From Actinomycetota bacterium (GTDB lineage: Bacteria > Actinomycetota > Actinomycetes > S36-B12 > UBA10799): a DNA stretch of 7,018 nt. This document shows, piece by piece, positions 1 through 6,044 of this stretch (its first letter is position 1; each line of letters opens with the position of its first letter). Below the pieces are notes generated by a model, which saw nothing but the letters and a program-made list of their open reading frames with translations, had not been told where the DNA came from and did not search any database. The translations under genes and the position numbers were made by a program. The stretch spans positions 1-7,018 of the forward strand of contig JAUPKM010000500.1 of NCBI GenBank assembly GCA_030837445.1, written 5' to 3'.

Positions 1-259
1 CGGTCGTTTGGAAGGTCGTGACGTAGGGCTTGCCGGGCGCGGCTTGACCCATGAACTTCTGTGCCCAATCCCGGGTATCGCCCATGGTTGGATCAAATAC
101 GCTGACGGCCGTCGGCGGAGCGCCGATCGTGCTGGCGGGATCCTCGATTGAGACCTCGAACCGGACTGGAAAGACGCCGGTTCCGCACGCGGAAAGCGCC
201 AGCGGCAGAAGCGGAAGCAGGAGTGCCCGTACTGCGAAGCGGGCTGCTCTGTTTGGCAT
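1..259 (-). CDS. Secreted lipoprotein of unknown function (partial, N-terminal 86 residues)
   Basis: This reading frame starts with ATG at 257-259 on the minus strand and stays open to the left edge, so the C-terminus is missing. Residues 1-24 form a lipoprotein signal peptide: a basic n-region (MPNRAARFAVR), a Leu/Pro-rich hydrophobic core (ALLLPLLPLAL), then a lipobox L-S-A-C with the lipidated Cys at residue 25. The product should be exported, diacylated on Cys25 and held on the outer face of the membrane. The visible mature part (GTGVFPVRFEVSIEDP... to ...PYVTTFQTT) is not a family I recognise. An in-frame ATG at 296-298 would add 13 residues, but the 259 start gives the more typical signal peptide. 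I see no clear Shine-Dalgarno for either start. The gene is divergent from the exported-protein/signal-peptidase unit beginning at 709, so a shared envelope role is possible but unproven. Confidence 0.72.
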   Translation of the reverse strand, partial: MPNRAARFAVRALLLPLLPLALSACGTGVFPVRFEVSIEDPASTIGAPPTAVSVFDPTMGDTRDWAQKFMGQAAPGKPYVTTFQTT

Positions 260-477
260 GGGTCGATCGTGGCAGATGGGGGTTGAATGTTGGCCCATTT
301 GGGTGAGCCGGGGTGCGTACTCCAGGGCCGTTCCTGGCGCGCTGGGGCATAGCAGTATCCCACTTGCCAGGTCCAGATGCGAGTTGACCGGCGGGTAGTG
401 AGCCATATGGGTGGACTTCTTACAGGAACTTCATCCCACCGGATTTACGGCCGATGTACGGGTCGCTGGCCCATGGG

Positions 478-512
478 AATAAATTGACAAAGGTTACGAA
501 AAGGAGTCAGTC
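478..512 (+). promoter_or_regulatory. Possible promoter region for the 709 gene
   Basis: The hexamer TTGACA at 484-489 is a perfect match to the bacterial -35 consensus and lies in the only clearly AT-rich patch of this intergenic region. No good -10 follows at the standard 17-bp spacing (the hexamer there is TCAGTC). An alternative is that TAAATT at 480-485 is itself a -10 with a poor -35. A promoter here would give a 5' leader of roughly 200 nt before the gene at 709. This is weak evidence resting on base composition and a single hexamer. Confidence 0.25.
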
Positions 513-665
513 GGTCACGCATCGAGACATCGGTTGGGAGTCGCCGGAGCCACATGTGAGCCAGAGATCGCGTATTCGTGAGTCGGTCGTCGGAGGAAGT
601 GGAGGTCCGGTCGCAGGGATCGGGGCGGACGTGACTGGCCCCTCAGCACAACAAAATGACAGTGC

Positions 666-684
666 GGCACCCCTGGTTGGTGCC
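666..684 (+). other. Small leader hairpin before the 709 gene
   Basis: GGCACC (666-671) and GGTGCC (679-684) form a 6-bp stem with a 7-nt loop. It ends 7 nt before the GAGGAG ribosome binding site at 692-697. In an alternative pairing, AGTG (661-664) pairs with CACT (684-687) to lengthen the helix around a 2-nt bulge. Such a 5' structure could affect mRNA stability or initiation, but a 6-bp GC-rich inverted repeat can also arise by chance. Confidence 0.3.
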
Positions 685-708
685 ACTTCTTGAGGAGATG
701 CATCAATC

Positions 709-1098
709 ATGAGGAATTCAACGAAGGTAGTAGCGGCGCTGGGCGCTGCTGCGCTGGTGGCGGCGGGCGGCGCAGCCTATACGGCCGCCAATAGCGTGCC
801 CGGAACGACCACTCAGGGCTACGGAGCGACAACGGTTACAGGAGTGACCGTGGCAACCATGGCAGTGAACCCAGCGACTAACCCGACGAATCTCTCCACT
901 ATTGTCTACACAGTCACCGGAGACGTCTCTACCACGACTTTCACCGTGACACTCAATCCCGGTGGCACGCAGGTGTCGGTGCCCTGCACACCCGTTTACG
1001 CGAACCCAACCACGACCATCACCTGCACGCCCGGCGGAACGGTGACGATGGCGAGCATCGACGGTATTGGCCTCACTGCGTACAAGGCTCCCGCCTGA
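709..1098 (+). CDS. Exported Thr-rich protein with SipW-type signal peptide
   Basis: This 129-aa protein starts at ATG 709, preceded by GAGGAG at 692-697 (11-nt spacing). Its N-terminus is a signal peptide: basic MRNSTK, a hydrophobic Ala-rich core (VVAALGAAALVAAGG), then AAYTAANS. The Gly-Gly/small/aromatic/Ala pattern at the end resembles the SipW-dependent signal of Bacillus TasA (GGGTWAAF). Cleavage probably falls between residues 22 and 28. The mature part, of about 100 residues, is rich in Thr, Val, Ala and Asn-Pro with alternating beta-strand patterns, and has two cysteines (C93, C106) that could form a disulfide, suggesting a small secreted beta-sandwich. I recall similar small secreted proteins (QGYG...VTGV...) in actinobacteria near SipW-like peptidases, but cannot run a search. 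The signal peptidase gene lies 98 bp downstream on the same strand, so this is a likely substrate. Its role may be a surface fibre or matrix subunit. That role is inferred; export is well supported. Confidence 0.85.
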   Translation: MRNSTKVVAALGAAALVAAGGAAYTAANSVPGTTTQGYGATTVTGVTVATMAVNPATNPTNLSTIVYTVTGDVSTTTFTVTLNPGGTQVSVPCTPVYANPTTTITCTPGGTVTMASIDGIGLTAYKAPA

Positions 1099-1127
1099 TC
1101 GGCCTTGAGTGAGTTTTGACCCGCGCT

Positions 1128-1172
1128 ATGTTGTCTGCCTCAAGGGTGCCATTCCCTTGGGGCAGACAACAT
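1128..1172 (+). terminator. Strong hairpin between exported protein and signal peptidase genes
   Basis: The arms at 1128-1146 and 1154-1172 are complementary over 19 bp around a 7-nt loop, with one position (U1140 against G1160) forming a G-U wobble in RNA. It begins 29 bp after the stop codon at 1098. It ends 13 nt before the AAGG ribosome-binding sequence (1186-1189) of the next gene. Only a short GTTT follows, not a full U-run, so it may be a weak or partial terminator, an attenuator, or a stem protecting the 3' end of the upstream mRNA. The position suits an arrangement with much substrate and little peptidase. Confidence 0.7.
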
Positions 1173-1196
1173 GTTTGGACGCAGTAAGGTGCCGAA

Positions 1197-2729
1197 GTGA
1201 AGGCGCGCTTGGCAACTGTTGGGGTGATCTGTTCGCTTGCGGTGGCATGGCTGTGGGTGGGTCCCTCCCAGCTGGGTGGTGGCGTCACCTACGTGACGAC
1301 TCACGGAATCAGCATGCAGCCGGGCATACACGCGGGAGATCTCATCATGGTCCGCGAAGCGGACACGTACGGCCCTGGCGACGCGGTTGCGTACGACAGC
1401 GGAATCCTCAAGACAGTCGTCCTGCATCGCATCGTCTCGGTGGAAGACGGTGAGTACACGTTCAAGGGCGACAACAACTCCTGGCTCGATCCGGACCATC
1501 CGACCGAGGATGAACTGGTCGGGAAGCAATGGTTCCTGATACCGCAGGGTGGAGTTTGGCTCGATCGCATCACAAGTCCGCCTATGCTGGCGGCACTGGC
1601 GTTTCTGCTGCTACTCGCGGGGAGCAAGAAGGAAGCCCAGACGCGACGCAGTCGGCGAAAGAGGCGGAAAGTGTCCCAGGAAGCCGGTGGGGACTTCTGG
1701 CTGAAGTCATGGTGGACGGGCCAGTCCACCGGCGTGCGGACAACCGTCTCCGTGGCTGGGGCCATCGCGCTCCTGGGGATCCTTCTTGCCCTCCTGTCCT
1801 GGACGAAACCTTTGACCGTCCAGGGGACGAGTGCGGCAGCGGCGGGTGGCAAGGTCGAGTTCGCGTATTCCGCTGCAGTGCCAACGTCGCCGGCCTACCA
1901 ATCGCGGGTGGCCAAGTCCCCCGATCCCATCTTCCGTAAACTCACCAACCAAGTTGACGTCCACTACAACTACACGGGCCCGCCGGGAACGGTCGAGGTC
2001 GTCGCGCAGCTGTCCAACCCAAGCGGTTGGCACTGGACCGTGCCGCTCGCCGCTCCCACCAGTTTCGAAGAGCCGAACCACCAAGGAACGGTCACCCTCG
2101 ACTTGAACGCGTTGGCGGCTCGGTCGCAAGCAGGGGCCAAGGCGTCGGGCATCCCCGCCGGCGACAACCTGGCCATTTCGGTGGTACCAACGATTGACAC
2201 GAGTGCGGGACGGTTCGAACCGGCGCTGAAGTTAAACCTGACACCGCTGGAACTCACCCTCGCGGATGATCCGGAGACGCTCATCGTGACCGGTGGCGAG
2301 GGTTCCAAGACAGTGACGACCAAGGCGAACTCGCTAGCCGTGCTGGGCATGTCGATCAACGTGACTCTCGCCAGGTATGTCTCTTTGGGCTTGATCGTCC
2401 TGGGGTTGGCTATCGCTGGGGCCATCCTGCTGATGGCGCCCAAGCCGACGCAGGTGAGCGAGGCGGAGTCGATCCGTCGACGCTATGCGTCCTTGCTCCT
2501 GCCGGTGGACCCGATGCCGGACCTGACTGGTTCGGTCGTTGAGGTACCGGCGATCGCCGACTTGGCCAAGCTGGCGCGCCAGTACGCCCTGATGATCATG
2601 CATGGTTCCGTGGGTGGGATCGACACCTTCGTGGTCCAGGACGAACACGTCGCCTACCGATTCATCAGCTACACCGAGCCCGCGCCCCCGACGTCGGCAC
2701 CCGTCTCGCTGCGGCCCCCAGTGATGTAG
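1197..2729 (+). CDS. SipW-like (S26B) signal peptidase I fused to a DUF5305-like membrane domain
   Basis: This 510-aa protein starts at GTG 1197, with AAGG at 1186-1189. That start is needed to include TM1 (about residues 4-22). Residues 24-127 are a signal peptidase I domain. It has the nucleophile motif ISMQP (Ser39), then VLHRIV with His77 where bacterial-type enzymes carry the catalytic Lys, and FKGDNN followed by Asp98. A Ser/His pair is the S26B (SipW/archaeal/ER) arrangement. A hydrophobic helix (about 128-142), a strongly basic segment (SKKEAQTRRSRRKRRK) and another helix (about 183-203) follow. Then come an ectodomain of roughly 190 residues, a helix at about 393-414 and a cytoplasmic tail. 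The tail reads SEAESIRRRYASLL, then a Val/Asp-rich strand, DLAKLARQYALMIMH and VVQDEHVAYRF, which fits my memory of DUF5305, a family seen near archaeal and bacterial signal peptidases. It probably matures the exported protein encoded upstream. Peptidase identity is strong; the DUF5305 assignment is from memory. Confidence 0.88.
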   Translation: MKARLATVGVICSLAVAWLWVGPSQLGGGVTYVTTHGISMQPGIHAGDLIMVREADTYGPGDAVAYDSGILKTVVLHRIVSVEDGEYTFKGDNNSWLDPDHPTEDELVGKQWFLIPQGGVWLDRITSPPMLAALAFLLLLAGSKKEAQTRRSRRKRRKVSQEAGGDFWLKSWWTGQSTGVRTTVSVAGAIALLGILLALLSWTKPLTVQGTSAAAAGGKVEFAYSAAVPTSPAYQSRVAKSPDPIFRKLTNQVDVHYNYTGPPGTVEVVAQLSNPSGWHWTVPLAAPTSFEEPNHQGTVTLDLNALAARSQAGAKASGIPAGDNLAISVVPTIDTSAGRFEPALKLNLTPLELTLADDPETLIVTGGEGSKTVTTKANSLAVLGMSINVTLARYVSLGLIVLGLAIAGAILLMAPKPTQVSEAESIRRRYASLLLPVDPMPDLTGSVVEVPAIADLAKLARQYALMIMHGSVGGIDTFVVQDEHVAYRFISYTEPAPPTSAPVSLRPPVM

Positions 2730-2771
2730 TCCCAGGTCCGCACTGCCGACCGTCGCAGGAACGCCTAGTCA

Positions 2772-2787
2772 CATGCGGATCCGCATG
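2772..2787. promoter_or_regulatory. Perfect 16-bp palindrome, likely VapBC operator
   Basis: CATGCGGATCCGCATG is a perfect 16-bp palindrome. Beyond one A/A mismatch, TC (2769-2770) and GA (2789-2790) extend the symmetry to 22 bp. It ends 13 bp before the vapB start and abuts the AGAAGA sequence at 2788-2793 that may be its ribosome binding site. Ribbon-helix-helix antitoxins, alone or with their VapC partner, commonly bind such palindromes to repress their own operon, so this is the natural operator candidate. Confidence 0.68.
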
Positions 2788-2800
2788 AGAAGATGCAGTC

Positions 2801-3031
2801 ATGTCGAAGACGGTGCAGATTCGCGATCTCGACGACGCAACGTACACGTCGTTGTCAGTCAAGGCTGCGCGCGAAGGGATCTCTGTGCCGGAATTGCTCC
2901 GCAGGGAAGCGGTGCGTATGGCCCAGCGCCCCAGCCTGAACGAGTGGCTGCATGAGGCAGCAGGGCGGAATCTGCAGACCACGCCCGCAGACCCGGTGGC
3001 CGTCCTGGACGAACTGCGCGGGAGCGGCTGA
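2801..3031 (+). CDS. vapB: FitA/VapB-family ribbon-helix-helix antitoxin
   Basis: This 76-aa protein starts at ATG 2801 with a modest AGAAGA sequence upstream. Residues 4-41 fit a ribbon-helix-helix DNA-binding fold: strand TVQIRDLD, helix 1 DATYTSLSVKAAREG, turn, and helix 2 SVPELLRREAVRMA. The C-terminal part (about 44-76), ending with DPVAVLDELRGSG, is the segment that normally wraps around and blocks the toxin active site. Size, fold and the vapC gene 3 bp downstream identify a VapB-type antitoxin of the FitA-like group. It should neutralise VapC and, as dimer or complex, repress its own promoter, probably through the palindrome at 2772-2787. The preceding gene ends at 2729 and the palindrome lies between, so this is most likely a separate transcription unit. 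Confidence 0.88.
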   Translation: MSKTVQIRDLDDATYTSLSVKAAREGISVPELLRREAVRMAQRPSLNEWLHEAAGRNLQTTPADPVAVLDELRGSG

Positions 3032-3034
3032 CAG

Positions 3035-3433
3035 ATGCTGGTTGTTGACGCCTCGTGCCTTTACGAGGTGATCGTCGACGGGCCACGCGCTGAGGCAGTC
3101 TCAGTTGCCTTCGCGTCCGACCCTGACCTGGTGGCTCCGCACCTGATTGACGTTGAGGTTATGGGGGTTATCCGGAAGGCGACCGCCGAACGAAGGCTCG
3201 ACTCAACAGCTGGCAGGCTTGCCACGGTCAGTCTTGCTTCCTGGCCTGGTGAGCGGTTTGGCCACGTACCGTTGCTGGCACGGGTTTGGGAACTGCGAGA
3301 CAACCTGCGTACTCAGGATGCTCTCTACGTCGCACTGGCCGAAGCGCTCGGCGTCACCCTCGTCACCCTTGACGGCAGAATGGCCAAGGCGCCTGGCATC
3401 AGGTGCGACGTGCTTGTGCCCGAACTCGGTTGA
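3035..3433 (+). CDS. vapC: VapC-family PIN-domain ribonuclease toxin
   Basis: This 132-aa PIN-domain protein has the full set of expected acidic residues: Asp5 (LVVDAS), Glu41 (LIDVEVMGVIRK), Asp95 (RTQDALYVALAEALG) and Asp113 (LVTLDGRMAKAPG). They coordinate Mg2+/Mn2+ for RNA cleavage. Length and motif spacing are normal for VapC, so the toxin looks intact. ATG 3035 follows the vapB stop by 3 bp, and GGAG at 3021-3024 inside the end of vapB can serve as ribosome binding site, so the two genes should be co-transcribed and translationally linked. VapC toxins cut specific tRNAs or rRNA; the target cannot be read from sequence. Its stop codon lies 2 bp from the stop of the convergent hydrolase gene, leaving no room for a separate terminator. 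Confidence 0.92.
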   Translation: MLVVDASCLYEVIVDGPRAEAVSVAFASDPDLVAPHLIDVEVMGVIRKATAERRLDSTAGRLATVSLASWPGERFGHVPLLARVWELRDNLRTQDALYVALAEALGVTLVTLDGRMAKAPGIRCDVLVPELG

Positions 3434-3435
3434 GG

Positions 3436-4440
3436 TCAGCGCTCCAGTAGTACCGCGAAATCGGCTAGCGCTGTGTGCGTCGCGGCAGCGGCCCCTGCGG
3501 AGAGGGCGGTCATGCTGAAGAAGGCGTGGATCATTCCGTCTGCGCGCCTCGCGATCACGGGGACTCCTGCCGCCTTCAGTGCCGCGGCGTAGGCCTCGCC
3601 CTCGTCGCGGAGGGGGTCGAACTCGGCCGTGATGACAACCGCGGGCGGCAGATCGCGCAGGTTGGTGTTGCGCAGGGGCGAGACTCGCGGGTCGAACCGG
3701 AGGTCGCCGGCCGCAGCACCAGCGCCCTCGTCCTCGACGCGCACCTCGTCGGCCGCTGTGCCCGTGCCGAGGCCCAGGTAGTGGCCCATGAACCAGTCCA
3801 TGTTGGCCATCGTCAGGACCGGCCCGTCCGCGTTCTCCACGTGCGAGGGGTAGTCGCCGAAGTAGTCGGCCACGGGGTAGAACAGCAACTGGGCGGCCAG
3901 CGCCGGGCCGCCCTCGTCGCGACACAACTGGGCGACGACGGCGGCGAGGTTGCCGCCCGAGCTGTCACCCGTCAGCGCGAGCCTGCCAGGGTCGCCGCCG
4001 AGTTGGTCGATGTGCTGCCGCGCCCAGCGGGTCGCGGCCAGGCAATCCTGGACGGCTGCGGGGAAGGGGGCCTCGGGCGCCAGTCGGTAGTCGACGCTCA
4101 ACACGACCGCTCCGGTCCCGCGCACGATCTCCCGGGCGCCGCCGTCATGGGTGTCCAGGTTGCCGATCACGAAGCCGCCGCCGTGGAAGTAGACCACCGT
4201 GGCTGTGGTGCTGGCGGCTTCCTCCGGTCGGTAGATGCGCGCCCGCATGTCCCCAGCTGGCCCGGGGAGCACGACGTCGGTTACCGATCCCACCGGCGCT
4301 GGTGGTGCGGAGCCTGCCGAGACAGCTGCCGACTCCTCGCGTCGTTGGCGCGCCGCGGCTGGAGTGATAGCCCACAGCGGCGGGTCGTCCATGGCGGCGA
4401 ACGCGGGCAGCAGGGCGGCGAAATCCGGGTCGAGCGGCAT
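3436..4440 (-). CDS. HSL-family (type IV) alpha/beta hydrolase, probable carboxylesterase
   Basis: This 334-aa cytoplasmic enzyme has all hormone-sensitive-lipase family motifs: HGGGF at 86-90 (oxyanion hole), GDSSGG at 158-163 with nucleophile Ser160, Asp275 in EFDPLRDEG, and His305 in DGMIHAF. DYRLAPEAPFPAA (about 117-129) is also typical. The family hydrolyses short- to medium-chain esters and related acyl compounds; the natural substrate is unknown. No signal peptide is seen. Residues 231-246 form an acidic, Ala/Gly-rich insertion that may be a surface loop. The ATG at 4438-4440 (minus strand) is preceded at 8-nt spacing by AGGA (complement of 4449-4452), supporting this start. It is convergent with vapC, with which it has no obvious functional link, and divergent from the DMT transporter gene at 4798. 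Confidence 0.93.
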   Translation of the reverse strand: MPLDPDFAALLPAFAAMDDPPLWAITPAAARQRREESAAVSAGSAPPAPVGSVTDVVLPGPAGDMRARIYRPEEAASTTATVVYFHGGGFVIGNLDTHDGGAREIVRGTGAVVLSVDYRLAPEAPFPAAVQDCLAATRWARQHIDQLGGDPGRLALTGDSSGGNLAAVVAQLCRDEGGPALAAQLLFYPVADYFGDYPSHVENADGPVLTMANMDWFMGHYLGLGTGTAADEVRVEDEGAGAAAGDLRFDPRVSPLRNTNLRDLPPAVVITAEFDPLRDEGEAYAAALKAAGVPVIARRADGMIHAFFSMTALSAGAAAATHTALADFAVLLER

Positions 4441-4520
4441 GCGTCGAATCCTGCCACGGCTTGGGGGCAGTCCGGAGCGTCAGAGTGTGCGTTGAGTGCG
4501 GTATGTCCACCTTGGGTGCA

Positions 4521-4680
4521 CAGGCGGAGGCGGGGCCGGGAGCCCTGAGGCAGTTGCACTGCCTGAGGCGGCCGGAACAGGCGGAGGCGGCCGGGAGCCC
4601 TGTGGCAGTCGCACACGCGGAGGCCGCCGGAACAGGAGGCGGGGGGGCCGGAGGTGCGAGGTGACCGGAAGCGGCCGGAA
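4521..4680. repeat. GC-rich imperfect tandem repeat, about three copies of 48-57 bp
   Basis: Copy 1 is 4521-4577, copy 2 is 4578-4632 and copy 3 is 4633-4680. Each begins CAGGCGGAGGCGG or a one-base-deleted variant, and each ends in a CCGGAA element (GCGGCCGGAA or GCCGCCGGAA). Copies 1 and 2 share CCGGGAGCCCTG, then GGCAGT(T/C)GCAC, with a 2-bp indel and a few substitutions; copy 3 is shorter and more diverged. Copy 1 contains a possible hairpin, AGGCAGT (4548-4554) with ACTGCCT (4558-4564), that copy 2 lacks. Copy lengths differ by amounts not divisible by three, arguing against a protein-coding repeat. Confidence 0.7.
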
Positions 4681-4787
4681 TGGGTGGCGCCAGCGGACGA
4701 CGCTCCGCAGAAGTCCGGGGCTTCCCCGTGTTCCGTCGGTAGGGTAGGCCAGCCCGCGCGACTGCGCGCGACCCATCGATCGGCGAC

Positions 4788-4792
4788 GAGGA
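4788..4792 (+). promoter_or_regulatory. Ribosome binding site fixing the transporter start
   Basis: GAGGA lies 5 nt before ATG 4798. The reading frame stays open upstream to an ATG at 4654, but those extra 48 residues are Arg/Pro-rich, overlap the tandem repeat and would precede a normal first membrane helix. The Shine-Dalgarno therefore supports 4798. Confidence 0.7.
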
Positions 4793-4797
4793 CACCC

Positions 4798-5733
4798 ATG
4801 GCGACCCAGTACCTCGCGATTGTGCTCGTGCTGCTGGCTGCGGCGATCGAAGCGTTGAGCAACGTCCTGCAGCACAAGGCCGCCAACAGCGGCGGCCACG
4901 CCGCGGGCACCAGCGAGGCGAGCGCGGTACTCGGCACCTTGAAGAAGCCGCTGTTCCTGCTGGGATTCCTGCTGATGGTGGTGGGCTACGCGTTCCACAT
5001 CGCGTCGCTGGGCCTCGGCAACCTGTCGGTGATCCAGGTCGTCTTCGTGACGCAGCTGGTGTTCATCCTGCCGTTCGCCCACTGGATCAGCGGCACCACG
5101 ATCGCCGGTAGTGACTGGCTCGGCGCGCTGGTCGTCACCGTCGGCATCGCCAGCTTCGTCACCTTCTCGAAGCCCAGCGAAGGCTTGGACAACGCGACCG
5201 GGCTGCGCTGGTTCATTGCGGTCGCGGGCGTCTCGCTGCTTTGCCTCATCGCCATCCTGATCGGCTACCGGATGCACGGCGGCCCCCGCGCCGCTCTCCT
5301 CGGCGCGGCCGGGGGTCTGATGAATGGGCTCGTCGCACCGCTGACGAAGGGCACGATCGACTCTGCGGCGGACGGCATCGGCGCTCTCTTCTCCAGTTGG
5401 TTCATCTACGTGACACTGATCGCGGCCCTGCTGGGGGTGCTGTTCCCGTTGATGGCGTTCCGGGCCGGGCCGATCACGGCCTCCTTCCCGGCGGTGATGT
5501 CGCTGAACCCGATCGTGGCCACGCTGCTGGGTATGTACCTGTTCGGGGAGGTACTGCAAGGCGGTGCCTTCAACATCGCGATGATGATCGTCTCGGCCAT
5601 GGTGATCTTCGTGGGGATCGTCTGGTTGTCGCGCTCGAAGGCGATCGCGGAGGCGTTCGAGGAGCGTCAGCCCGCCCGAGAACCGGCCAGCGAAGGTGGA
5701 GTTCCGAGCACGAGCAGCCACGAGCGCTCCTGA
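4798..5733 (+). CDS. DMT (drug/metabolite transporter) superfamily membrane protein
   Basis: This 311-aa integral membrane protein shows about nine hydrophobic helices: residues 5-23, 51-73, 77-97, 107-124, 136-157, 165-183, 198-221, 226-250 and 257-277. The first (YLAIVLVLLAAAIEALSNVLQHKAA) and the Pro/Asn-containing helix near 230-242 (FPAVMSLNPIVATLLG) are characteristic of DMT/EamA-type carriers, including the NIPA-like branch. The polar C-terminal tail (about 279-311) is charged and probably cytoplasmic. The substrate cannot be deduced: DMT members move amino acids, sugars, nucleotide precursors, cations or drugs. Ten helices are usual for a full EamA pair, so the ninth-helix C-terminus or one missed short helix leaves topology uncertain. 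It is divergent from the hydrolase and has no co-directional partner within 500 bp, so it appears to be monocistronic. Confidence 0.87.
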   Translation: MATQYLAIVLVLLAAAIEALSNVLQHKAANSGGHAAGTSEASAVLGTLKKPLFLLGFLLMVVGYAFHIASLGLGNLSVIQVVFVTQLVFILPFAHWISGTTIAGSDWLGALVVTVGIASFVTFSKPSEGLDNATGLRWFIAVAGVSLLCLIAILIGYRMHGGPRAALLGAAGGLMNGLVAPLTKGTIDSAADGIGALFSSWFIYVTLIAALLGVLFPLMAFRAGPITASFPAVMSLNPIVATLLGMYLFGEVLQGGAFNIAMMIVSAMVIFVGIVWLSRSKAIAEAFEERQPAREPASEGGVPSTSSHERS

Positions 5734-5868
5734 GGTGCAATCTCGCGCCAGTAAGTAGTCGCGGTGCGGTCGATGTCCGGGTCGCGGGGAGGTGCTGAGC
5801 ACTCGTCGCTGGGCAAATCAGACACCGTGCGAGCCTGCCGGAACGATTCGCGCGACTGCCCGAACCGC

Positions 5869-5880
5869 CGTCGCGCGACG
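5869..5880. repeat. 12-bp palindrome CGTCGCGCGACG with a nearby half-copy
   Basis: CGTCGCGCGACG is a perfect 12-bp palindrome. Its core TCGCGCGAC also occurs at 5848-5856, so the two copies repeat every 23 bp. In very G/C-rich DNA such CG-only palindromes are fairly common, so a regulatory role is only a possibility. Confidence 0.35.
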
Positions 5881-6044
5881 GGGGCTGGTTGCACGCAATG
5901 GCGGCGGGGGAGGATGGCATTTGGCTGACTCCGTATGCGGGGGTGGAGGCTCACGTTCGGTCACTGGGCGTTGGCAGGCCCGATCCCGCCGCCACGGAAT
6001 CGGGCGATCAGCAGGACTTTGATCCGTGTTGGTTCGGTGTCCGA

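Larger units (their letters stand above)
260..708. other. Divergent intergenic region, no supported gene
   Basis: This stretch of about 450 bp lies between two divergent genes for exported proteins. Open frames here (for example 454-693 plus) are short, have no ribosome binding site and give low-complexity translations without recognisable motifs, so I treat it as regulatory. It contains an AT-rich patch at 478-502 that stands out from the G/C-rich surroundings, and a small hairpin at 666-684 before the ribosome binding site of the 709 gene. Confidence 0.6.
4441..4797. other. Divergent intergenic region between hydrolase and transporter genes
   Basis: About 360 bp separate the two divergent starts. 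Several open frames cross it, but their translations are Gly/Ala/Pro-rich low complexity arising from the repeat at 4521-4680. Repeat copies of about 57, 55 and 48 nt do not preserve a reading frame, so coding is unlikely. The region should contain promoters in both directions; no convincing -35/-10 pair was recognised. Confidence 0.55.

Noticed and set aside
93..350. 85-aa minus-strand open frame overlapping the lipoprotein start
   Set aside because: It is a different frame of the same region with Arg/Pro-rich translation and no motif; the adjacent frame has a clear lipobox signal peptide.
3475..4548. 357-aa plus-strand open frame opposite the hydrolase
   Set aside because: It is the antisense shadow of an unmistakable HSL hydrolase; high GC keeps the opposite strand open. 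Its translation is rich in Arg, Val, Gly and His with no motif.
4521..4680. CRISPR-like array
   Set aside because: The units are adjacent, GC-rich and diverged in sequence and length, with no constant repeat separated by unique spacers.
4654..4797. 48-residue N-terminal extension of the transporter
   Set aside because: It is Arg/Pro-rich, overlaps a noncoding tandem repeat, and the GAGGA motif at 4788-4792 supports the start at 4798.
5722..5729. GAGCGCTC palindrome at the end of the transporter gene as a terminator
   Set aside because: It is only 8 bp with no loop and no following U-tract, and it lies inside the coding sequence.
4480..5802. 440-aa minus-strand open frame opposite the transporter
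   Set aside because: The translation is full of Arg, Gln, His and Asp, typical of the antisense of a GC-rich membrane-protein gene; the plus strand encodes a clear multi-helix transporter.
5792..5802. GTGCTGAGCAC near-palindrome
   Set aside because: The central spacing of one base cannot form a hairpin loop, and there is no neighbouring context to support a binding site.
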